Shown piece by piece: positions 54,119 through 64,000 of a stretch of 64,000 nucleotides of DNA. The stretch's first letter is position 1. Each line of letters opens with the position of its first letter. The stretch spans positions 1,079,455 to 1,143,454 of the forward strand of contig JXTB01000042.1 in assembly GCA_002914805.1 (NCBI GenBank). The letters are read 5' to 3'. The notes beneath the pieces were generated by a model. The model had not been told where the DNA came from and ran no database searches. It was given only the letters and a program-made list of their open reading frames with translations. Made by a program: the position numbers and the translations under genes. This DNA comes from Parasponia andersonii. Lineage: Eukaryota; Streptophyta; Magnoliopsida; Rosales; Cannabaceae.

Positions 54119-57100
54119 TATTACGACGAGAAATATAAAGCCGTGACTTTTAGTAATTTTAAATAAAAATATAGTTAAATATTAATTTTATGAAATTCAG
54201 AAGAAATTAAGTATTAAAAAATTTCATTTTGGTCTTTAAATCTTTAGAAATTCCTAAATTTTTAAAATTCCTATTAGTTTTAGTCAACAAAACTATCTCT
54301 TAAAGATTAAGATTGATTTAGATGGAAACTTATAAATAAATCATAAATTTTAGTAAATAGAGTTCAATTGAAATCTTTAGTCTAATGTTCAAAATTGGAT
54401 TTATAAAATCATTTATAGTTTCAAATACTCAATTTAACAACAAAATTATCCTTATACATCTACTTAGTAAATTTATAATTATTCTTAGCTAAATAATTCC
54501 ACAAAGAAATAAAGTTAACAGAATATAGACACCCACTAGGGATTAAAAGTAGAAATGTATACAAAAGTTGCACTAACCATCAAGACGAATATCTCAAATA
54601 GTCAAACACTTGAAAGTGAGAGAAGTAGGGGGTGAGCATTCAGATACTTAATAGAAATTCAGTTTCCTTTTTGAATAGATGTAATTTTACCAAACTTGCA
54701 TGGGTAATACCTTTTCCTAAAATCCATTTATAAACTAAGTTTATAAAATAATTGATATCCAAAATTGTCACGACCGAAAATCTAAAAGCATGACTTTTAG
54801 TAATTTTAAGTGAAAATATAATAAAATCTTAATTTTATAGAATTTAAGAGAAATTATGTATTAGATAATTTCGTTTTAATCTTCAAATCATTATAAATTC
54901 CATAATCATTAAAACTTTTATTAGTTTTAATTTCATATAAAAGAAATACTCATCAAAGTATAAGAGAATTTCCAACAATATCTTTTAAAACTTGTTGAGA
55001 AATTATAAACTTTAATAAATTGAGTTCAACTGAAATATTTAGTTCAATATCCAAAATATGTTACATAAAATCATTTGTTATTTCAAATACTCAATTTAAT
55101 ATCAAAATCATCCTCATACATTCACTTACTAATCTTGGCTAAATAAGTGAACAAGGAAAGAATGATAACAAAGTATAAATACCCACTAGGAATTAGGAGA
55201 AGAATAGCATACACAAGCTTCATAGTTTGTCTATCCATTAAGACGACTACCTCAGCTAGACAAACACTTGAAAGTGGGAGAAGTAGGGGGGGTGAGCATT
55301 CACATACTCAGTAGAAATTCAATTATCTTTTTGAATGGATGCAATTTTACTAAACCTGTATGGTTAATACCTTCTCGAAAATCCATTTAAAAACCAGATA
55401 TATAAAACAATTGGTATCCAGAATAATTATATATTCAAAATCAAAACCAAAAACGCATGTTTGTATATATCATAATCAACCAAGTATATGAGTGAGTTCT
55501 CATCCTCCCATCACAGCCCTATAATACCTCTATAGTAGAGGTAGCCAGCATCCTGACACTACCCGTAGATGTATCAACTAAAAACATGCGCAGGGGCCTA
55601 GATCTTTCACTTAGTGCTGTAGCAACTCGCCAGCGATATAAACTACCATGATGTAATAATGGAACTCAAGTGTATGATCCTATGGTATGTACAACATGTA
55701 ACTATTTACAATAATCATCCATCCATGAATCAAATCATGTTTTAAAAATTTAACTTGGCATTATTCTTGGATTTACTGAAACATGAGCAGCACACTGCTA
55801 TTTTACCTCATAATCACAATATAAAAATTTGTAAAATAATTCACACAGTCCAATCTCAATATAGTCCAATAATTTTCAACGATTTGTCAAACCATCGTGA
55901 GATTATGATTTTTCATAAATACGTTTTAATGCAATTATAAATTAAATAGATATAAAATCAGGTAATTGGACCCCTACCTCGATATGGTAGAAATACCAAG
56001 CTAATGACGCTTGAAGAAACTCCCGTTGGTGACTCGGGTGTTCAAACGACACTTTAAGGATTCCGCTAAGTCCACTTGAAAAAGTGACTTTTCCACCGGA
56101 GCCTCAAATAGAGAAAGAGAGGTCACCACTGAATTCAAAATACCTAAAATTATTGGGTTAGATATATACTTTGTCAAAAACGGGTCCTGATGCAAGACCA
56201 GCCAGTGGCACGCAAAACGGTGCAATTTGTGAGACGAAATTCTAATTTTCGTTCAATAACGAAACATAGTCGTATTTTACATCAAAATTCATGTTTCGAC
56301 CTCAATGAGTCCAAATTTGAAACTAGAACTCAGTTTGGAGGTCCCTAGCATTAATTAAGCCCAAAAATCCAAGAATTGCAAAAATGTCTCTTTTTGGAAT
56401 TAATACGAAAAGTCCAATTTTCCCAAAGTATTTAGAAAATTATCATCTTTGCTGATTATTAGCATGAATATCACTTTTCTAAAATATTTTAGAAAATATT
56501 AATAACATAATTATTTAACAAAATATCATTTTAAAAAATATTTAAAAAACAATATCAACTTCACTAACTATTTGTTAAAATGTCATTTTTGCAATTACAT
56601 TTTGAAAAGTAATAATTTTCTAATCTCAGTTCAAGGCCCAAATCTGCATAGTAATAGATGTAGTCCAACACTATTCAGTTTTATAAAAATATCACTTTTG
56701 TTCTAATTAGAAAAATACAATTTTTTTAATTAGAAAATTAATATATTTCTGGATATTATTTTAACTTTTACCAACCGTAATTGTTCATAATTTTTAACCA
56801 TCTTTTACCTCATATATTTACCTTGGGTAAAATAATTACCTAACCAAAAATAGTAAAAGTGGTAAAAACTCACCGGAGATGAATTTTGACGAGCAACCAT
56901 TTGGAGTTGATCAGCGATAACGAGACAAGACTCTACCTGCCGGAGGTGTCGAGAACGGAGGTTGGACGGCGCTCTGGTGGCCGGAAAACTTTACTGGAGG
57001 CGGGATTTTTGCAGGGCCGCTACGACTTCGTCCGATGTCGAAACGAGGTGGGACCAGTGACATTGGATTCGCCCTTGAAAGCTCTTCGATGCTGGCTAGC

Positions 57101-58670
57101 ACGTCGCCTAAGGCGGGTAGCAGTGCAGCGGCTGTATGCGGTGGCAGATCTAGTATTTTCTCTCTTCCTCGAGCCCCTATTTGTTGGAAATTTGAACTTC
57201 TGAGGGGTTTTAAAAAAAAAACTTGGCACTATTGCAAAATATTATAATATTTTAAATATTTTATTATTTTAATCGAAAATTCAATATTTACAACTTTGCC
57301 ATTATTTTTAGAATGTCCAATTTGCCCTTTAATCTTATGAGATTTTACAAAAATAATCATATATTCAAAAACAAAATAAGAAATACATGATTGAATATAT
57401 CATATATTAACCAATTTAAATGAGTGAGCTCTCATCATGGCCCTATAATATCACTTACCAAAGATACCCACTATCCTGACACTACTTGGAAGTATGTCAG
57501 CCAAAAAGCTATGCATGGGCTTAAGTCTTTCACCTAGCACTATAACAACACGTCAGCAATTTAAATTGTCATGATGTAGAAATAGAACTCAAGTATGCGA
57601 TCCTATGGTATGTACAACATGTAACAATATATATAATAACTATGTAAAATATAACTAAATATTGCTTTAAAAACCCACTTAGCATTATTCTAGAATTTAC
57701 TGTAATATAGGAAGCTCTCCACTATATTACCCTATAATTACAATTTAAAAAATATATATATATTTATATATATATATATATAATCATATAGTTCAATCCT
57801 AGTATAATCTAATGTGTTTTCACAATTTATTAAAATATCACATAAACTATGATTTTTCGTCAATCAATTATAATGCAATTATAGATTAAACAGGTATAAA
57901 ACTAGGGAATCGAATCCAATAAGCTCTCTACTAGCCACTAGAGTGCTCAGATGACAGTTTCAGGATTCCGATAAACTCACAATAAAAAATAATTTTTCTA
58001 ATTGTGTTTCAAAATGAGAAATAGATATTACTATTAAATTCCTAGAGCCCTAAGATATTACTATTAAATTCCTAGCGGCCAAATTAGTTAGGGTAGATAT
58101 AAATTTAGCCTCGGGCAAAAACTCGACCCGGTGGCATGCAAAATAAGACGAAATATATGCCGTTTGATCTCTTTTTTCGCACTAGAAACAAAAAATAATC
58201 AATATATATATTATAATTCATGTTTTCACGAGTACATTACAAATATGACGTTTATTTTAAGATTAAATGGTCAGATTGAAAAATCAATGCACAAACTAAA
58301 ATAACTCAAAACTATCAAATATGAAAAAATTTAATCCAAGAAAATTCGAATTTAGACATATATACTATTAGAAAGATTGTGAGGAGACGAATCGATAGAG
58401 CCTAGTTTCAAAGTTGATATGGCCGGAGTTGATGGTAGTGATGGAAAGAAGATCGCAGTGCTTCTCAACTTTTTTCGACGACAGGAGCTTCTTGTAGTCC
58501 TGGGACTATGGCGAGATGTTCATTCGGAGTTGGGGCTTCGATTTCAGTATTTTGCGTAACTTGAAAATTGCCATAGGACCAGTCTGGGTGGTGGCCGTGA
58601 ATTCGGTGTTTTCATTGCTTTTTATAAAGGGAAGAATCAGAAGGGAGGAGAGACATATATATATATATAT
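54119..58670 (-). mobile_element. Older Tekay-type solo LTR, split by a younger one
   Basis: The left piece (54119-54765) starts TATTACGACGAG (decayed TGTCACGAC) and matches 54766-55420. The right piece (57355-about 58670) matches 55421 onward (CATATATTCAAAA, GAGTGAG(T/C)TCTCATC, GCCCTATAATA, TCCTGACACTAC...). Together they make one LTR of the same family as the inserted copy. The right end loses similarity near an (AT)n tract at 58650-58676, so the border and target duplication are unknown. There is no internal region, hence solo or truncated. Confidence 0.7.
54766..57349 (-). mobile_element. Solo LTR, Tekay-type, 2584 bp
   Basis: Runs from TGTCACGACCG to GAGATTTTACA with AAAAT on both sides (54761-54765 and 57350-57354), a perfect target duplication that joins to the surrounding LTR sequence. 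A complete LTR with target duplications and no interior is the product of LTR-LTR recombination. It has a GC-rich block at 56880-57180 (CCGGAGGTGTCGAGAACGG, GGCCGGAAAACTTTACTGG) that gives short open frames on both strands; these are LTR sequence, not a gene. Confidence 0.88.
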
Positions 58671-59430
58671 ATATATGGGCACCAATCCGGTAGGTATTTT
58701 TTTTTTTTACTTATGTATAGGTATCAATTTCGCCAATGAAAATTTAGCATGCACATTTTTTTATTGTAAAAAGTAAGAGAGAGAAAGAGCATTAATGATG
58801 CACATCTTTTCATGCATTTCATTATACCTATTGGATCACCATTAGATAGTGATCCAACGGCTAAAAAAAAAAAATACATATCCATAGATAAAAAAAAAAA
58901 ACCAATGGAATGGCAAACCAAAAAAAAACCTTTTTTTTTAGGAAAATGTATTAAAATATCCTTAAAAACTTTGCGTTTTTACACCTCATGAGAAATATAG
59001 CTTTCAAACTATATTGGACTTTTCTCACCAGGAAAAATAATTTACAAATAGAAAAGAAAAACAATTTTATTTATTAAAAGATACTGGTAAAAAGTGAAGG
59101 AATTCTTACAAAAGAAAAATAAAAGTTAGTGCAAGAAAACAACCAATGATTACCACTATTTTGAATTGCAAATGAAGCCCTAAGTACGAGAGACATATAT
59201 AAGGTTGGAGAATGGTTTGGCTTGTATATCTTTTTATTGTTTTTGTATTTTGTCCAATATCATTAATGCATAGTTATTTTAGTGTCTAACTTGGCTATAA
59301 ATAAAATCTACTTTAGATAGTTCAAACCATATCAAAATTATCTAATTGGTGAGGACCTTTTATTAATAGGACCTCCATTGTTATTATATTACTTCTAATT
59401 TTATTTGAGTAAAGTGGTCACTAGCAGCAC
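58671..59430. other. AT-rich DNA with one perfect hairpin
   Basis: No gene. TTGGATCAC / GTGATCCAA (58831-58857) is a perfect 9-bp inverted repeat with a 9-base loop. Several A-runs follow. Confidence 0.45.
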
Positions 59431-61930
59431 TGTCACGACTCGAGGCCGGAGTTAATGGCAGAATGGGTATTTCATAAATTAGAAATACAAAAAAGAGCTA
59501 AATAAAAAGACTCAATTCATTCAAAATTTTGCCCCAGGGACTCTAACCTTTCAAAACTGGCCTCAACAAAATATTTAAATGAAAATAAAATCTCATAGCT
59601 ATGCGTCACTCATTGAATATAGACCGTAAATAAAACAACTGTTTTAATAGTCGTACATCACAAATCATCTCATACTCAAACTCAGACATAAGTAATACAA
59701 ACCATGTCCAGATTTCATATTCTAATTTATAAAGTTGAATGAAATCCAAATTCCTACTCAAATTTAAATATTTCACAAATCTAGTAGGAAATTACAAAAA
59801 TATAAATAAACTAGTTGTTATGCAAATGCCTCGATTTATCTCTTCTGATCCAATTACACTGAGCGCCACCTGAAGGGAAGAAAGGGGTGAGCTCATGCCC
59901 AATAGAGAATCAATTACAAGTTCCTACATATATATAAAATATACTCATGTTGAAGGTCCTACATGGTCAGTAATTCCATTCAAAACAGTTCACAAAACTC
60001 AAGTAGAAATCATAGCCCAATGGTCAAATATTTAAAACTATTGTAACATCCATCAAAACCAATACATATCCTTTCAAGCTAGCATATATCCATGTATGCA
60101 ATCATGATGTCTGAAGTATCCTAATGGATCACTCGTAAGTCCAAGCCACCTAAGGAGGCGCCGTAAGTCCGATCACCTGATGTGGGGCATCGTAAGTCCG
60201 ATCACCCGATATGGGGCATCGTATGTTCGATCACCCAATGTAGGGCATTGTATGTCCGATCACCCAATGTAAGGCATCGTAAGTCCGATCACCCAATGTA
60301 GGGCATCATATGTCCGATCACCCAATATAGAGCATGGTAAGTCCGATCACCCAATGTAGGGCATTGTAAGTCCAATCACACAATATAGTGCATCGTATGT
60401 CTGATCACCCAATATAGGGCATCGTAAGTCCGATCACCCAATGTAGGGTATCGTATGTCCGATCACCCAATATAGGGTATCGTAAGTCTAATCACCCAAT
60501 GTAAGGCATCGTAAATGTGTGAATGTATGCAAATGTTTTATAAATAACAGAATAAGGATATGCACTATTTCTACAAAATCTTAAAATAACGATGCAGTAT
60601 TCTTTAATCAAATCACTTCCAGTCCTCAAAACTGAGTTCTCAAACCATTTTGGATTTTCTAAAAATTTCGGTATTACAACAGCTATTTTCTATCAAAACC
60701 CAAAAATCCAATTTCCTGCAAAAATCAATCCAAAACAGTATATATGACACGCCAACCAGTGTGACGTGTCTCCCAGGTAGTTTATATCTCAAATCAGGTC
60801 AAAAATGAACATAAACATAATTTTTATAAATTATTTCACAAAATTCTATATTTATTGAAAATATGTAAAATTCATAAATTGAATTAATTTTTGAATCAAG
60901 TAATCGAATCTCTATCTCTATCGAGCATCCTACTAGCGTTACAAGGCTATGGAGAAAGTTTGGCATTGTTTGGGTGTGGTTTGGAAGAGCAGACGTCGTT
61001 TTCGAAATTTTGGTTCTTTGGTTTGAAAACTTGATTTTCAAACGGAGCTTCAAATCATGAAACAGACTTCACCACTAAGTTCAGAGTACCCAAAATTCCT
61101 AGATTAGATATAGAATTTGTCAAATTTGGATACAAGCCCCATGGCATGCAAATCGAGGCAAATCTGAGCCGCTCGATTTCATTTTTCAGGCCTGTTTCGG
61201 AACATAGTCAAAATATATCTCATTTTTCACCATTTTCAACGTAGATTCCAAAAATGATATCAGTTTTAAAATATAATGGTCCGATCGAAAACTCAATTTC
61301 AAAACTAATGACATACAAAACTGTCCAACAAAATTAAAATCAAATGGAGCAAAACTGGGAAACGAGATACCTACCATCAGATTGCCTATGAGGAAACGAG
61401 TCCACGACGACCAATTTCACGGCAAACAGTGGCATGAATCGGCTCCGGCGAGGAAAAGAAACCGCGGTGTTTTCTGCATTTTTCAGGTGATCGGCAGCTC
61501 GGACGGGGCTGATTCTGGCGGCGGGAGCTTCGTCTGGCAGCTGGACGTCGACGCCAGTCAGTGATGTGGGGCAACAATGGCCAGAGGTGGCTCAACAGAG
61601 CTTCGCCGGATTTCGGGTTTTGGGTTTTCTTCGGGGATCAAATTGAAAAAGAATGGGAAAATGCGGGGATTTATGGGCAATTTTCATAACTGTAGTGCCA
61701 TGTGTCAAGTTCTGGTTAATTGGGCATTATTTTACTTATTTGTACTTGTATCCAGTTTTCTGAAAATCTTCTCAAAAATACCCTTGAATAATTACATTTT
61801 GACCCTAATTTTCATACTTTTCTTACATTTTTGCCCAAATGAACCTAGATCCAAATCTGTCCAAATTATTTTTTTCTTTTTTAAGTTCAAAAGACCAATT
61901 TGCCCTTACAATTTTTTATGGGATTTCACA
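59431..61930 (-). repeat. Tekay element 3' LTR (2500 bp)
   Basis: + strand TGTCACGACTCG...GGGATTTCACA. It contains a 29-bp tandem array and, at 61380-61660, a GC-rich block with short open frames on both strands (U3-like), matching the position of such blocks in the other LTRs of this type. Confidence 0.85.
60162..60509. repeat. Twelve 29-bp tandem repeats in the Tekay LTR
   Basis: Units CGTAAGTCCGATCACCCAAT + GTAGGGCAT start at 60162, 60191, 60220 and every 29 bases to 60481, with a partial thirteenth at 60510. Variation is mostly A/T at the fifth base (GTAAGT or GTATGT) and single substitutions. Direct head-to-tail, with no spacers. Confidence 0.95.
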
Positions 61931-61943
61931 TGCTTCCCTCCTT
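61931..61943 (-). promoter_or_regulatory. Tekay element polypurine tract
   Basis: TGCTTCCCTCCTT on the + strand (AAGGAGGGAAGCA in element sense) adjoins the LTR start TGTGAAATCCC. Confidence 0.75.
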
Positions 61944-61983
61944 AAATGAATTTTGTCCCGAAATTCAAGTACAAGGCATACAC

Positions 61984-62274
61984 TCAAAGTATAACTTCAA
62001 GTTGAAAATTAAATAAGTGAGGATATTTTTCATACATCTCTGTCTCGAATTCCCAAGTGGCTTCCTCTTTTTTATGGTGATTCCAAAGAATTTTGACAAG
62101 TGGAATTTCTCTATTGCGAAGTACTTTGAGTTCTCTTCCCATTATTCGAATTGGTTGCTCTTCATAAGTAATATCCTCTTGAATTAGTATCTCTAAGTAT
62201 AGAATTACATGAGATGGGTCACGAACATATTTCCTCAGCATTGAAACATGAAAGACATTGTGCACATGGCCCAA
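61984..62274 (-). pseudogene. Tekay integrase tail and chromodomain
   Basis: GHVHNVFHVSMLRKYVRDPS, ITYEEQPIRIMGRELKVLRN, REIPLVKILWNHHKKEEATW and EFETEMYEKYPHLF. This is the classic chromovirus end: the HNVFHVSxLRKY motif, then a chromodomain of about 50 residues with VKxxWxxHxxEEATWE. Chromodomains are thought to steer integration to marked chromatin. Separated from the upstream frame by one stop (TAA within PP*LGHVHNVF, at about 62273). Confidence 0.9.
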
Positions 62275-62676
62275 TTATGGTGGTAAGTCCAATCGATATG
62301 CTACCAGCCCAATTCTTGTGGTAATCATAAATGGCCCAATATATCTTGGAGCTAACTTTTCTTTAATTCCAAATCTAGTAACTCTACGCCTCGATGTGAC
62401 CTTTAGAAACACTTTGTTACCAACGTCAAACTCTACTTCTCGTCTCAAGGGATCTGCATAACTCTTTTGACAATTCTGAACAACCTTAAGTCTTTCTCTT
62501 ATCATGTTGATCTTATCAGTAGTCTTTTGTATCAATTCTGGCCCAAGAGTAACTCGCTCCTCTGCGTCAGCCCAACACAAGGGCGACCTACATGGTCTAC
62601 CATATAATAACTCATATGGAGCTATACCCAAACTGGTTTGGTAGCTGTTGTTGTATGCAAACTCCACTAATGACAA
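62275..62676 (-). pseudogene. Tekay integrase C-terminal half
   Basis: SLVEFAYNNSYQTSLGIAPY, ELLYGRPCRSPLCW, DKINMIRERLKVVQNCQKSY, ADPLRREVEFDVGNKVFLKV and KLAPRYIGPFMITTRIG. This matches the chromovirus integrase C-terminal region (YADxRRRxLEFxVGDxVFLKV...GKLxPRYIGPF). GDKV reads GNKV. It runs directly into the chromodomain across one stop. Confidence 0.9.
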
Positions 62677-62719
62677 ATGATCATCCCACCTTCCACTAAA
62701 GTCCAGTATACATAAGCTA

Positions 62720-63045
62720 AGTATATCCTCTAGAGTCTGAATTGTTCTCTTAGATTGGCCATCTATCTATGGGTGATGAGTTGTACTAAGATTTAGTTAT
62801 GTTCCCAAAACTTTCTGTAAAGCTCTCCAGAACTTGGATGTAAATCTTGGATCTCTATCAGAAACTATGCTGGAAGGCACTCCATGTAAACGAATAATGT
62901 GATCCACATAAAGATGACAAAGTCTGTTGAGAGAAAAGTCAATTCGAATCGGGATAAAATGAGCAATTTTAGTCATTCGATCAACAATTACCCATATTAC
63001 ATCATTTATCCTTTGAGTTCTCGGCAATCGTGTTACAAAATCCAT
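62720..63045 (-). pseudogene. Tekay integrase catalytic core
   Basis: MDFVTRLPRTQRINDVIWVI, VDRMTKIAHFIPIRIDFSLN, HGVPSSIVSDRDPRFTSKFW and, after a stop, STTHHP*IDGQSKRTIQTLE. Two Asp residues of the DD35E triad are visible (VDRMTK region / SDRDPRF). The Glu in the family motif DGQSERTIQTLED is Lys here (QSKRT), which removes catalysis even if the frame were open. Confidence 0.87.
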
Positions 63046-63099
63046 AGTGATCTTATCCCATTTCCACTATGGAATAGGCAATGGCTGAAGTAATCCAGC

Positions 63100-63372
63100 T
63101 AGTTTTTGATGTTCTGCTTTTACTTGCTAACAGATTATATACTTAGCCATAAAAGTAGCTACGTCTCGTTTCATGCCTTTCCACCAATATTGTATCTTTA
63201 AATCATGGTACATCTTAGTACTACCGAGATGCACTGTAAATTTAGATTTGTGAGCTTCAGTCAAGATAGTCTCTCGAAGGTGTGGATTATTAGTTACAGC
63301 TAACTTTCCATTAAATAGTACAAATCCTTCTCTATTAGTACTCCAACTATCTAGTTGTTCACCATTCTGAAG
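63100..63372 (-). pseudogene. Tekay integrase zinc-binding linker
   Basis: Degenerate frames in element sense contain ETILTEAHKSKFTVHLGSTK and MYHDLKIQYWWKGMKRDVAT, matching the family's EAHxSxYxxHPGxTKMYxDLxxxYWWxxMKxDxA zinc region. HPG reads HLG. The Cys pair lies in VCQQVKAEHQKLAGLLQP-like sequence near 63130-63080, where the first Cys codons are disturbed. Confidence 0.75.
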
Positions 63373-63975
63373 TTAGTTCCAAATTTTCTTCAATTCTTGA
63401 TCTTGCCATTGACTTTGTTGAGCTATCCGAAGAAGTAAAGGAGTAGCCACTACATTGCTAACATAAGCAATATTATTTCTCTTGGAATACTCCAAATTAT
63501 AATCACCAATAGTGACTGAATTTTTCCACTCTTCAAGTATCAAAAAAGCAAGTATACTATGAGATTTACAGCTCAATTCATCTGCTACCACATTTACCTT
63601 TCCAGGATGATACTGAAGATTGAAACCGTAATCCTCCATATATTCAATCCATCTCCTCTGTCTCAAATTCAAGTCTCGTTGACTGAAGAGATATTTCAAA
63701 TTCTTGTGATTGGAATAAATATCAAACTTAACACCATACAAGTAACATCTCCAGATCTTGAGAGCAAATATTACAGCCGCCAATTCTAGATCATGAGCAG
63801 GATAGTTCTTTTCATGAGGTTTTAATTGACGAGAAGCATAAGCTACAACCCGGCCATTTTGCATTAAAACATATCCCAATCCTAGACCAGAAGCGTCTGT
63901 ATATACCACATATGGTTCACTACTGTCAGGGACAATCAGAATAGGTGCGATTGTCAGTTTTTCCTTCAATTTCAT
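63373..63975 (-). CDS. Tekay RNase H domain (200 aa open frame)
   Basis: A continuous frame reading [100 protein letters not shown] and [19 protein letters not shown]. It has the TDAS and [11 protein letters not shown] acidic residues of gypsy RNase H; the usual TDHKSLKY reads SNHKNLKY (Asp to Asn) and DALSRK reads DELSCK. It is a segment of the pol polyprotein whose RT lies beyond the right edge; the ATG is only a frame start. Confidence 0.88.
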   Translation of the reverse strand: MKLKEKLTIAPILIVPDSSEPYVVYTDASGLGLGYVLMQNGRVVAYASRQLKPHEKNYPAHDLELAAVIFALKIWRCYLYGVKFDIYSNHKNLKYLFSQRDLNLRQRRWIEYMEDYGFNLQYHPGKVNVVADELSCKSHSILAFLILEEWKNSVTIGDYNLEYSKRNNIAYVSNVVATPLLLRIAQQSQWQDQELKKIWN

Positions 63976-64000
63976 GAATGATGTCTCACACTCGTCATTC

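Larger units (their letters stand above)
59431..64000 (-). mobile_element. Tekay-type chromovirus (Ty3/gypsy), 3' part; continues beyond the window
   Basis: Complete 3' LTR at 59431-61930, polypurine tract, then in element sense from right to left RNase H, zinc-binding and integrase core, integrase C-terminus and a chromodomain. Chromodomain at the end of integrase plus a 2.5 kb LTR with TGTCACGAC/TGTGAAATCCC ends indicates the Tekay/Del group. RT, protease, gag and the 5' LTR must lie right of 64000. Scattered stops show that the copy is inactive. Confidence 0.87.

Noticed and set aside
56886-57203. 105-codon frame in a GC-rich block near the solo LTR end
   Set aside because: Equivalent GC-rich blocks occur at the same place in related LTRs at 17880-18130, 58400-58600 and 61380-61660 without protein conservation; it is LTR sequence.
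60162-60509. 29-bp regular repeats as a possible CRISPR array
   Set aside because: Repeats are directly head to tail without spacers, lie inside a plant LTR and there are no cas genes.
1-64000. A previously undescribed defence or biosynthetic system
   Set aside because: All long readings are transposon polyproteins, one MATE pseudogene and one GST fragment; no unexplained group of host genes is present.

Overview
The window is nuclear DNA from a flowering plant, probably a eudicot; I do not assign a species. It is AT-rich, its one recognisable host gene has spliced exons with GT..AG borders, and most of the sequence is plant-type LTR retrotransposons (Ty1/copia, Ty3/gypsy Tat and Tekay chromovirus), a LINE and small inverted-repeat elements. 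I see no intact host gene, no tRNA or rRNA gene, no CRISPR array and nothing bacterial. The annotation is therefore mainly a map of which element landed in which.

Left part (1-21.4 kb). Two hAT-like non-autonomous elements (about 321-1082 and, less surely, 1490-2310) precede a MATE/DTX multidrug-efflux gene on the + strand (2701-11710). That gene is a pseudogene: it has a lost splice acceptor, two frameshifting deletions, and a 5.5 kb copia element (Copia-1, 5735-11256, minus orientation) that replaces part of an exon. An inverted-repeat element follows at 12019-12485. A 5'-truncated LINE (12805-21399) is split by a 5.26 kb non-coding LTR element (12997-18255) with target-site duplication (TSD) AGATT. 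Removing the insertion rejoins the LINE reading.

Middle (22.4-52.1 kb). A 3.9 kb non-autonomous LTR element (22482-26413, TSD AATAT) carries a 'putative plant transposon protein' gene. From 27364 to about 52118 lies one old copia element cut into five pieces by later insertions. The first is a 12.4 kb Tat-lineage gypsy element (27889-40318, TSD GTTGG). The second is a second member of the Copia-1 family (Copia-2, 40858-46333, TSD CTCCT). The third is a composite block (46366-50290) of hairpin-rich DNA and a solo-LTR-like sequence, and the fourth is an AT-rich MITE-like block (50703-51501). The Tat element has gag-pol with two RNase H domains on the minus strand. On the + strand it carries a separate intron-containing gene of the 'putative gypsy type transposon' family, antisense to gag-pol. 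Between them are 99-bp tandem repeats that run into a 472-base assembly gap. This element is the most interesting object in the window.

Right part (52.4-64 kb). A relic of a tau-class glutathione S-transferase exon (52400-52517) is followed by AT-rich DNA. Next is a solo LTR (54766-57349, TSD AAAAT) inserted inside an older LTR of the same broad family (54119-about 58670). The window ends in a minus-oriented Tekay chromovirus: its 3' LTR (59431-61930) contains twelve 29-bp tandem repeats, and its chromodomain, integrase and RNase H follow up to and beyond the right edge.

All calls come from reading sequence and translated frames; no database search was run. TSDs, LTR ends, primer sites and polypurine tracts were read directly. 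Lineage names rest on domain order and motifs.
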